A DNA stretch of 64,000 bases from Nemopilema nomurai (taxonomy: Eukaryota; Cnidaria; Scyphozoa; Rhizostomeae; Rhizostomatidae): contig ML133457.1 in NCBI GenBank assembly GCA_003864495.1, forward strand, positions 372,001-436,000. The letters are read 5' to 3'. The notes beneath the pieces were generated by a model, which saw only the letters and a list, made by a program, of their open reading frames with translations, was not told where the DNA came from and did not search any database. The position numbers and the translations under genes were made by a program. Of the stretch, positions 1 to 10,387 are shown piece after piece (positions within the stretch are counted from its first letter, which is position 1; each line of letters begins with the position of its first letter).

Positions 1-3000
1 GACAAACAACCCAATGAACTGAATACATAGTGAGCCTTAAAATTCATTTGCAGTTTAAGTTTTGGAACACCTTTGAGTCTTTGCTTGAAATCGGCACTAT
101 AATTCCACAGTCTTTTCTCTCTTCTCTGCATCCGAAGACGGACTTAAGGAAACTTAAAGATTTTCCTACCGAACAATGCTTTTGTCTTCCTCTGGTTTGT
201 TCCGCTCCTTAAGGTGTGTTCATTTGCTGTTATTGTTTTTTCTACCAAGCACGTATCCGAAGGTTGAACCGAGTCAATAAAACATCTCATTTCAAGTAAC
301 AAAGGTTTCTCTCGCTTAAACCAGGCAGAACTAGGGTACGCTGCTCCAGATTCTCTTATCCCCCGTAACCATCATGGTGGTCCACACCACATTGTCATAG
401 TCCCAGGACCGCCAACTGAGCCAAATGGAACCATCGCGCCATGTTCTTACCCATACCCTACAGCATTTTAAACAAAATTAATAGACCCCAATCCTCAATA
501 AATATTAGAATCCGTGTGTGATTTGGGTATAACTCTCTAATTTAAATTGTCTTAATGATTCTTTATATGATCGTTACAGCCACCATGTCTTGATTCGAAT
601 GGGTCTCATGTTTCTTTCTCGACATGACCACACCTTGTGCCTTTTTTGACAAAAGAGGGTTAGGGATTTTCTCATTTGTGCCATTGGTGCAAAAACACTA
701 ACTCGCTAAACCCAGTACTCAAAATTATGAGAAAATCTCCAAATTGCAATTTTATCCAAAGCTTAGATGTTATTACATTGCTTTGACCAATCGTACATCT
801 CTTAAATCCCCTAAAGGCTAAGTAATACAGACGTGTGGGACATACTGGCAGTTCTGCACGCTCGAAGAAGGAAAAAAGTGGCTTTCAGCAATAAATTCAC
901 ACTACTGTGAGGAAATTAAGCAGTACAAGAATCTTTAGGGAAGAAAGGCACGAATAACGAGGAAATTAGCGGATAGATAGGATCAAATAACGCCTGGTAC
1001 TAATGGAAAAGGCTTCAATTACAGGGGTCCATGAAATTCAACAACAGGCCATTGACAACACAAACAACCCACTTTGTTACATCTGATTATAATGTATGGC
1101 AGCCGAATTCTAATTAAATATGGCAGCTTTTCATTTGCTCGATCCCAATCCACATCGTCTTAACTTTCTCAAGTTCACTAATTTAACGTTATGAGAAAAT
1201 TGCCCGCCAAGGGAAGGTCTAATCTTTGTTTTGATTGATGCGTGGATGGCACTTATTGAGCTGGGACAGTTAAGCAGCGGTTTTTACCACCCTATTGCGG
1301 TCTTTAGACATTTAGCTCCGCTTTATACAGGCCAACAGCTGTTAATGCTCCAAGGTGCTCCCATATACAATACCAACGTTCACCCAAAGAGTACAAGGCG
1401 AAGCAATGTCTTTCAAGACATCAAGAAGAATATCACTGTAGCGGCTTCTATTCTGGACTTCACTTTTCAAGGAATCTCCTTTAGGGCCCTCAATCAGTTT
1501 TCTTTTTTAAAAGAATATTTCCGTGGAAGGGTTATTATACAATGCCCCTTAGAATACCCCTGAGACAACGCACAACAATAACACACTTCAGTAAATTTAT
1601 GTTTGATGGTACTACTCTCAATCCATCTTCTATTCGACCCAGAATGACTAGACTACGACAGAAAGTAGAGTTAATTTCCAGACCAGGATTGTAAACACCC
1701 TCAAAATGTTTACCTTTCGACATAAATCTCTCGCAAACATTTTAAGAGTGTCTGCTCTTTTTTAATGCAAGGTATAGTAAAAGGGCAAGTTCATGGGGTC
1801 ACAAGCTGTAACTTTCTTTGGCTTCATGTTCATTCATTCACATCGCATAGGGTATGAATACTCCGTAGGTAATTGAATACAGCCACAAAAACACAACAAT
1901 ATCATAAATATCAAACCATGTTAGATTAGCCTCCTTTGAGTGCTTTCCCATAAAGGCTCATAGTACGGTGTTGTTGCAGCAACGAATGATCATATACTAA
2001 GCAGAAAAGAAATTCAGTATGCTATTACCCTCCACTATTTCCAGTTGGGTGGCCTTATTGAGGAAAACCCACGGCCTAGAAATATTCATTTGCAGAAAAA
2101 AATCAATCATGTCTGTATCAATCTGTCAAAAATTATTATATTTTTGTCACTCCAAATAGGATGATGATTTAAGAAATTGAGGCCCCATGACGCCCCTGCT
2201 TGCTCTACCACTAGCTGAGGAAAAAATGCTTTTCCTCTGATGTGTTATTTACTGCGAAAATGCTACTAGCTATGTATTATGCGAAATGCAATTATAATGA
2301 ATTAGAACTTCGACGCCAACTGTTTACCAAAAACCCTCTAGAAAAGTTCCCTTGAGTTTAGTTTGCCTAGCCGATATGAAACTCTGTAACACGCATAATT
2401 ATGCAGAAATCAACAATGATCATGCATTATACTCTAGTCGCTTGGCATGTCCACAGAAACCTCAGGCGAATTTCGTGATGAGCTTCAGTGTAGGTAAAAT
2501 GTCCAGCAAAGTTGTTTTGCGTTGAGGCAAAACAAGCTTGATATGAACTTAGCACTTCTTATTGTTACTAAACAACGACTTAACGAACAGAAATACCGCT
2601 AATGTACTAGGGAATACTTGGTGTAGCGGCGATTGAATCTGCTAATCCCAAGACAAAGACTAAACAGTGAATAAAATTATTGTAGAAAAACCAACTTAAT
2701 CTGCAGTAATATTTGGCTGAATTAAACGGCCAATCATGATCAAGTCATTTAGATCAAGTGACCAATCAGATTGGAGTGTGATTGAAATTAGCCAATAAGA
2801 CGCTTCTGTTTATGAACGAGAAGTTGTCAAATAGTGTTATCTTCTTTGTGTACTCAACATGGATTCGTTTATTGATGTTCAAAGAACTCTAGCTGCTCGC
2901 CTATCGTGATTTGGAACGCCTTGGGGAAAATAGTGGATTTTGGACTAGACTTGAGACCAAAGATGCACAAAGATACTAATTGAAGGGAAAAGGTATTTCG

Positions 3001-4193
3001 TTAGGTGATGAAAGTACATTTACTTCTTTTTAAGAAACTGTAGGCTCAAATTTTTAAAGCTAAGAAATAGCCTTTCTAAATTGAAAAAGCGAAAACACTT
3101 ATAATTTGCAGTATTTTCTTCCGAGTTGACAATCGAAAAAGTCTTTAATTTTGTACGACATTTACCCGTTTAAAGTGTTTTTCTGTGATTTGAGTAGTGA
3201 GATTTTGTTTAAAACACTGTTAGCAAGTTTGTTGAACAAAGTTGTTGAGAGACATAACATACCTGCGTTTATCATTCTTCAAATTAATATTTTTGATTTA
3301 GGAAACATGTAAGAAACTTTTGCTAGCAAAATGACAAGCAGATTTAAGAAACTGTCTATCATCACAGGACCTTAGTTTGTTATGAAAAATAGATGTATTT
3401 GTAGCAAACATTGGTTTAGGGTTTGTTTCTTAATCATCCAAAATTGCATGTCAATCAAAAGCTCTTATAAAAGATTGGTATTTAGTAAACCAATGCATCT
3501 GCCGTAAATAGTATCCATAATGATATCTCTTAAATTGTTTCATTTAAAGCTTTTATTAGGGTCCTCACTATTTTCAAACTAACAGTGAAAGATCTAATTA
3601 TTACTAAAATTATTTAAAACTAGAAACGAAGAGCTTCGGGCCTGCACATTTGAAATGCCAAAAACTGCTCTGAGCATGTTACACTTTGATAGGCTCCAAT
3701 TTCTACAAAAGTCTTTGAAACTAATTTTCAAGCACAATTTTGTAGACCAGATATAGGCCATAAAAGCTGATGGGGTATTGAGGAGGTCATTAAAAAGGGT
3801 TAATTCTTCCCGGACATTATTTCCATGCAATAAAAGTCGAAGGACATTTTAATATGCTCATATTTGGAGCAGAAGAGGTTAAAGCGAGGATTATAAAAGG
3901 TGACTACTCTTGGGTAAGCCTGTGTATTTAGACCTGAGTGATCTTGCTTACAAAGAGTATCAGCAGACTTCATGCGATTAGATAGCAATATTTTATTCTT
4001 GAAGAACAAGAAAAAAATGCTGCTACAGTTTATCAAAATGAACCATGAGTTCGCTTTGGTAAGAATTAGCAGCAGTCGCAATTTTACTTAGAGCATCAAG
4101 CCAGGAAAATGGTGCAATGAACAGTTCTTATCTGAAAAGCTGCAATACTATTGATTGTTTAACAAAAGATAGATATTAATAATGATAGTTTAG
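1..4193. other. No recognisable gene; AT-rich non-coding
   Basis: I read both strands and found no exon series with consistent splice sites and no recognisable domain. The longest plus-strand frame (1231-1563, 110 codons) has no family resemblance that I can see. The only organised stretch is the CCAAT cluster at 2730-2796 followed by a short broken reading frame, described separately. The left part may hold 3' untranslated sequence of the kinase gene: TTTATT, which reads AATAAA on the minus strand, occurs at 3552-3557, about 640 bases beyond its stop codon. Confidence 0.5.
2730..2796. promoter_or_regulatory. Cluster of four CCAAT boxes
   Basis: CCAAT occurs on the plus strand at 2730-2734, 2762-2766 and 2792-2796, and on the minus strand (ATTGG) at 2770-2774, all inside 67 bases. 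Such spacing is typical of NF-Y-bound promoters. About 60 bases downstream an ATG opens a 16-codon frame (2859-2909). The adjacent frame then stays open for another 23 codons and ends shortly before a possible splice donor near 2993. This may be the promoter and first exon of a decayed or unrecognised plus-strand gene. No further exons were identified. Confidence 0.35.
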
Positions 4194-7100
4194 TTAATCA
4201 AAATTTTTCCTAAACCATCTATGTCTGCATATTTGCTTGATTGAGTATCTTTTGTAAGGATTTACTTGTAAAATGTGTCTTATCAAATGGACCACGTCTA
4301 TTGAAACATCCTGTTTAGAACCTATGAATGAGACTCCTTCCTTCATCTTCAGTAGCTGCCTCGCTTCCGAGAAGGGGAAAAATCCAGTGATCATTGTGAA
4401 CAGAATGACACCGAGGCTCCAAACGTCAGCTTTGAAGATATTGTACGGGATACCTGAAAAAGAGGTTGCGACTTAGAACAGCCGTATAAGCACATGAAGG
4501 GAATGGCATTTTGAGAATTTTTGGCAGTGAATTTCGTATTCCAGTGGTTAGAGGAAAGTAAATATTCAAGACAACAGTATGGAACATCTAATCGCAAACA
4601 GAATCTTGCAAAGCCAAAGACATTAAAATGGTTAAAGAAGATGAGATTCATTATTCCAATTACATTGGTCATTTCTTTTTGTGTCTCTTCTGGAACAAAC
4701 GTCTCTAAGTGTATGATTCTTCTGGGTGTTTACAAAAACATGATGTAAAAGTGTGTAATGGGAGCATGGTGTAAAATTGACTGAGTGTAATCTCACGAAT
4801 TTTGATTTTTACAAGAATTTGATTGTTCTGTCAAATTCATTTATTAGCTCCAAGTTCAACTGGCAAAACCGGTTTTATCCGGCCTGAATTCAATAACTTT
4901 TTGGCGAAAAATGTTCACCAAAAGTATACCCCATTTCATTCAATATCAAAGTTATGAAGAAAAACTGTAGCCGTCTGTTTTATAGGTCGATTTTTGAAGC
5001 TTCTTTGAAATAATCTTTAGGAAGACTTGTAGTGATTAAATTTAAAGGCCATACGGGTGTATTTTGTGTCTTTAATTGGATACGAAAGACTGCGCCAAGT
5101 AGGAGAATGGAACCTAGAGAAGCAGTGATTTTGAAAATGAATGGAATTCTAAGCAAGCCATGCAGTGTTCGAATCATTTGTACGGGCGCGTGATTAGCTA
5201 AGGTATCAATAAGCAGAGTTTAGACTACGGCCTAATCCTCAAATCCCCGTATTGCGGAGCGACCATTTGCGCATTCAGCGATATTTATGCTTCAAGTCTG
5301 ATAGCCAAAACATTGCAAGATTCAGGCTGACCGATCCTTTAAAGCTATTTAATCAAAGCCATGTACGCGAACAGCATTTCAAATACCGCATAAAATGGTG
5401 TCATATGCCATTAAGAGGAGCATTTGAGGCCACGTTCCAGGTCAGGAAACATATTTCAACCTGGCGGAGAATGAATTGAAAAGTTCCAATATTCCTTTCA
5501 TCTGCCCGTCTCCAATAAGGCAGTGGAGATTTTAAGTTATTAGGAATGTTTAAACCCACGATACAAACCGTTTGCAAAAACCTCAACGTTATAGTTATCT
5601 GACCCAGCGCAAAATGCTATTCGCCCCTTCGCTAAAACAGCCAGTCGAAGCGACGCTAAACTTCGCTTAAAGTGTGTGACGTCATTATTGTCAAAGCAAA
5701 AATTGGTAGACCGTTGGAAAAACTATGGACTGTAAAGACACAGCGATAAACTTGAAACCCCTAAACAAGTGTTAATAATAATGATAGTGGCGCCGTCTTA
5801 TTACCCACCCCACTCTAAACATTTAAGGGGTGATGTGCATAAACCCCCATTGCTTAACTGGGGGGAGAAAATACGTTCTCCAGCTGATACAATGCAAATG
5901 TGATGCAAAACTTTGCTGATGTTAAGAACGGACAAATGGAAAGGTTACGGACAAATGGATATGAACACTTGGTTTTGCGGGAAATGGTATGTCCCTTTGC
6001 AACTTCAGAATGGCAAGTATCGAAAGCTCCTGGTTAAATGATGTCTGCAAAATGCATAAAAGTCCACACAAGACTGCATGGAAGTAGCCCTGCTTAGTCC
6101 GAAGAGGGATAATGATCAGTGCTAGATTTTAGTCCGTTGAGAAAAGCTGGTTAACAAAAATTCCCGAACGAGGTCATGTGCTAGTTATGATAATCATGAC
6201 CATACCTGCCAGTATTTCAAAGCAGCTGTACATTTTGCTGCCACAGAAGGTCTCGCTCCGGTCACTGCTATTGCGCACCCTTTTCGCAAAGCCAAAGTCA
6301 CTTAGTTTCGGTACCATGTCTTTTGTAAGCAAAACATTCTCCAGCTTTAAATCCCTGTGCGCAACATTCTTCGAGTGAAGGTACGAAGTAGCAGATAACA
6401 TTCCCTTGAACAACTTGCGTGCTTCTGGCTCTTCAATGAACTTCTTTTTTCTCAAGTACCTAAATAAGAGAAAGGTTCTTAATTTCCTGTCCCTCGTTCT
6501 TTTCTGCATGTAATTAATAGATCCGATAATCATTTTAAGACGTTCAAAAGATCTCTGTTTACTTTAAGATAATGATGCAAAGATAAATGTTATTTGTTTC
6601 CATCACGGAGCTCATAGACATTTCGATGGCAGTGACAACAAGAACGGGGGGCGGCGGTGGCTCCAACATGACAATAATGACGGGGGGATGACTCTGCCGT
6701 GGCAACATCATAACGGGAATGCCATTCAGGGATACTTGCAATAAAAGCTGGCTGAATCGGAAGGATCTTGCGTTTAAGGCTAGTTTGGTTAACAGATATA
6801 CCACATTAATGTGTATAAAAGCAAAAAGATCATTGCATATGACAAAAATGACAATTTGACAAGCATATGACAGGCGAGCGAATTAATCACCTGATTAGAT
6901 ACTTTATCGCCCGCGATCCCTACAACCATCATGTCCGGTATATCCTTCAAGATGACTTTCTTCTCCAAAGGAAAAGAGTTTATCTTCAGCTTTTGCTAGC
7001 AGCGAGTCACTTACTTCAAAAGGCCAATCCGCAAAAGGTTTATTGCTCAGAGAGCGAGTAGAATCGGGCATGAACTATTGCTTTGTGCAAGAAGCTTACA

Positions 7101-8265
7101 GTTGTACGAATTCATGTGACATAAAACCTGAGATAAATGAAGCGCGTTTGACAAATGGCCAAGCCTCAAAGCCTCCTTTTATAGCATGAAAATCAATCAA
7201 TTTATTGATTTCAAATACTTAAGACCAACTAATAGCCTATTGATACAGTGTTCCGTCAATCGACCCTTTTGAGCTATGAAAACTTTATCAGGACAGTTCC
7301 CTCCAAAAAGTTCAGAGTCATAAAATCTCGGACTACATCGCCTAGATAGGCATTACAACTAAGCGAAAATCCTAAAATGCTGGCCAATATAACTCCAAGC
7401 ATCTAAACAGGCCAAAGCCTCGACTTATCTCCTTTTACTTTACACGTACAGGCGCAACGTAATTAACCTAGCCGCGCCCAAATGGGTCCACCTAGAAAGT
7501 AGGTATCGTAAAGAACCGTACTGGAAACTTCTCGTGTGAACACCCACAATGCTTTTCGCCAGGTACGCGTAGAAGTTAGGCAAGAGAAATTTGACTGGAG
7601 GCAATTCGTCATGCGTGAATGGATAAAAAGAAGCGGTTCTGCACAGTACATCGTGCAAAGACATCGGGGAAATGGGAAGCCTATCCGTATAGAACCGTTC
7701 CAAAGTCCTCGTGTAAAAGCTCCTGAAATCAGCCGAATCTACCTTCATTGCGTCAAACAAAAAAAATCCTTGTCAATAAAGAATCAAATATAAAGCCTTT
7801 GAAGAATAGTAGGGAAGGACATGCAAGCGAAGCTGTGAGAGTTTGAAAGGCATTTTGTTAACTGGCATAGATACATGTATTTTGGTGACTTTACCTGCAT
7901 AGGTCCCCATTATCAACGTGTTCCAGAACCATATAGATCTTCGGCCCACACTCCAGGATTTCGAAACACTTGACGATGTTGAAGTGGCTGGCGACATACG
8001 TCACCTGTTTCTCGCGGCGAATAAAACGACCGTCATCCTTCACGTGGTTCATATCCACGATTTTGATGGCGACCATCTGCTTGTGCTTGTTCGAAAACGC
8101 CCGCTTCACTTTGCCGTAGCTCCCCTTGCCAATCGTCGCTTGGAGGTGGTAGCCAAGGGGCTTTAGGCTCTCCTTGTCGTTGATATCTGAAGGGGTATTT
8201 ACCCGAACTTTGCTCTCGTTCGCTTTGAGCTTACCTCTCCGTAGGGCACTTGCGTTTGCACCCAT
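4194..8265 (-). CDS. TSSK-like serine/threonine protein kinase
   Basis: The three coding exons are 7895-8265, 6206-6459 and 4194-4453. They join in phase (junction codons Arg and Gly) to give 294 residues, close to the usual 270-370 for testis-specific serine kinases. Visible landmarks are the glycine loop GKGSYGKV (46-53), VAIK lysine 68, helix-C glutamate 85, HRDLKLEN (158-165) and DFG (178-180). The activation loop contains SETFCGS, a hallmark of the TSSK family. The APE motif reads CFE (203-205), so its proline is missing. The extreme N-terminus MGANAS fits the N-myristoylation consensus, which would put the kinase on membranes. Kinase core residues for ATP binding and phosphotransfer are intact, so activity is plausible. 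In animals TSSKs act in late spermatogenesis; the exact paralog cannot be named. The start is the first ATG before the domain. Confidence 0.92.
7440..7793. other. Intronic segment open on both strands
   Basis: Inside the first intron of the TSSK-like gene, a minus-strand frame of 106 codons (7440-7760) and a plus-strand frame of 85 codons (7536-7793) overlap, and the base composition looks less AT-rich than its surroundings. Neither translation resembles a family I know and there is no splice context. It could be a remnant of a mobile element or chance. Confidence 0.2.
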
Positions 8266-10259
8266 CCTGCTTTTCGAGCCAAGATCAACCTACGCTGGAT
8301 TTTTTAACCAGTGGACTCTGGCATCAATCGTTCACTAAAGATGAATTTTTTCGTCTTTATATGAATTCGTAGATTCAATCCTCTGTAGGAAACATGAATT
8401 TTCATTAAATCAGCTCTCTTAAATCACCACTAGAAATAGTAGCGTCTTTGAATTGCAACAGCACTCCATAAAAATGAAACGAGATGCCTCTTTATCAGAT
8501 ACATGAAACCATTGTGACGTGATTCATTAGCAAAACGTCACAATCGTAAACAAAACAATAACCAGTAATGAACCGTTAGAAATCAGAAAGTAGCAACAGT
8601 TTAATGAAACCCACATACAAACTGTTTGGAGATCTGGAACCGATGCTTCTCCTTACTCCCTTCCTCGTCCACTTCTTCCTTTCTCGTCCCTTCCTCTTTT
8701 CTTTCCCATCCCTTCTTCGTCAAATTTCCAATCTTCTTCAATTCTTGTGCTTCATTATTCTTCTTATGTAGCAACTGTCTTGTTACTTTGCTTCAATCCT
8801 GTCGTTATTCTCTTCTTAATTTTCATTTCACTTCCCATTTTTCTAGTACCTCAAAGATTTCTTATTTCATTACTTTCTTTTCCCTTCTTCTTTCCCTGGA
8901 CTTTTTTTCATTTTCACCTCTTTCCCCTTTCTCGTATCTCTTTATAAAAGAACATTGCGCCCAGCTTTTAATCGCCTACTTTAAGAGTCTTATACCATCA
9001 AATACCATGTATTCAAGCTATCCGTGAAAGGTCCCCGCTCCAAAGTATAATTACAAATTGCATAAGGTACTTTGCAGCCTATAGATTCAACCGCGGATCG
9101 AAACTAATCTCACAAGAAAAATCATGATATCAATTGGTTGTGTTTGAACAACAACAACCTTGCTTGCTCTTAAATAAACGAGGGAGTCTGAAAGGGCAGC
9201 AACAACAAAACAACAACAACCACAACACCGCAAAGACCGTTCCAAGGTAAAGGAATTAAGTTCAGTTTATGGCAATGGTATCAGAATATCTTTCTTTCAA
9301 AACATGATGGAAAATAAATCCTGTTAGAGCAGTATCAGAAATATTTACAAGCCGGCTTCGTTTTAATTATATACAAACTGAATTGCAAGAAATAGTTTAA
9401 ATCGTGCATTCTGTGTTAAGAATATCCGCTTCTTTCTTGGCTCTAGCATGTCAACTTGATGGTATACCTGGAAACATAAACAGTATGTACTGCATGATAT
9501 GACAATATGAAACGCATTGCCTAATAAAGCAAATAAAGCAAGGAGCAAGTAAAGAGCCTTGCATGACATCTGCACAAAGTTAATAGTTCTACATTGTGGT
9601 GGCTGGGGTGCTTGAAAATCAAATAAAGATAAGAGGTGTTAACTTGATGAGTGCCATGATGGGGAACGATGTTGTCAATCTTGATTAGTATTGCGTTGAT
9701 TTATATTGATAAAGCCAATGGCTGCGAAGAGAGCCAATTGAAGGCTTGTAATCACATCAATCGTGTTGATACAATGTCAGAGGTAGAGGCTGTAATAAGA
9801 CACTGTCAACAAGGCAATGCCATACTTGAAACAGAAAAAGGGCCTAAAAATTGCATGCCCTCATGTACAGGCACGCTGGGCACTGTACTGAGCTCATGGA
9901 GCGTCACATGGCAAAGATAGATAGGGCTTTAATGATTACCATATCGCTCGATAGACTCGAGATTTTTATGCAAAAAGTTCCTTAAGAATCCTTAAGAATT
10001 TTACTGGTAAAAGTTATCACTCTTTAGAAGCAAAGTCTTGTCTTTTGTTGAAAAATTACAAGCCCTGGATTACGCAAAACATGCCCTTTGCAGGACCTGT
10101 CTGTTATGATTTTCTGCGTACATTTCAACTGATCCTATAAAGCTTGATATTCAACCAGCTTCTTATGTATGCTATTGCTTCGGGGCAAGGGGATTATGTG
10201 GCAACGACCCAGCCTGGATTCAAAACATGTATATGAAAAAGATAAGTGATTACTTGTCG
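8266..10259. other. Spacer between the TSSK-like gene and TTC6
   Basis: Both neighbours are on the minus strand, so the right part may be the TTC6 3' untranslated region and the left part the kinase promoter. It contains a long pyrimidine-rich tract on the plus strand (about 8640-8940), which creates a spurious Ser/Phe-rich reading frame, and CAA-rich simple sequence near 9150-9230. One short plus-strand reading frame (9669-9920) is listed separately. Confidence 0.5.
9669..9920 (+). CDS. Possible small secreted protein (weak)
   Basis: The 83-codon frame starts MLSILISIALIY, a hydrophobic stretch of about a dozen residues followed by DKANG and cysteine 19, which looks like a signal peptide with a cleavage site. 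Cysteines follow at about positions 27, 46, 62 and 66. No family is recognised, no splice sites were confirmed, and it lies convergent to TTC6. It may be a real small gene, the first exon of one, or chance in non-coding DNA. Confidence 0.25.
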   Translation: MLSILISIALIYIDKANGCEESQLKACNHINRVDTMSEVEAVIRHCQQGNAILETEKGPKNCMPSCTGTLGTVLSSWSVTWQR

Positions 10260-10387
10260 TTATCCGGTGCGTCTGAATACGAATGGCCTTTTCGTAATCG
10301 GATAAGGCCTCTTTCTTCTTTGAAGCTTCCCTCTCACGTCTGCTCGGCGTTTGTAAACAAGGGCATCACCAGGTTGCAAGGACAATG
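10135..10387 (-). pseudogene. TTC6 terminal exon with an apparent 1-base frameshift
   Basis: The exon opens correctly after an acceptor at 10388-10389 and reads ALSLQPGDALVYKRRADVRG in the frame set by the previous exon. From about 10310 the TPR sequence continues in another frame as KKKEALSDYEKAIRIQ, an obvious TPR helix B, while the spliced frame degrades and stops at 10260-10262. A single missing base, or two extra, within the AG-rich stretch around 10305-10325 would explain this. In the second frame the next stop is at 10135-10137. It may be a sequence error in a purine run or a real truncation. The affected part is only the last 15-20 conserved residues, so the gene as a whole need not be dead. 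Confidence 0.7.

Noticed and set aside
1231..1563. 110-codon plus-strand frame
   Set aside because: No recognisable family, no neighbouring exons, and a length that occurs by chance in 64 kb of both strands.
8626..9027. 133-codon plus-strand frame rich in Ser, Phe and Leu
   Set aside because: It is the translation of a pyrimidine-rich tract; there is no domain, splice context or codon pattern of a gene.
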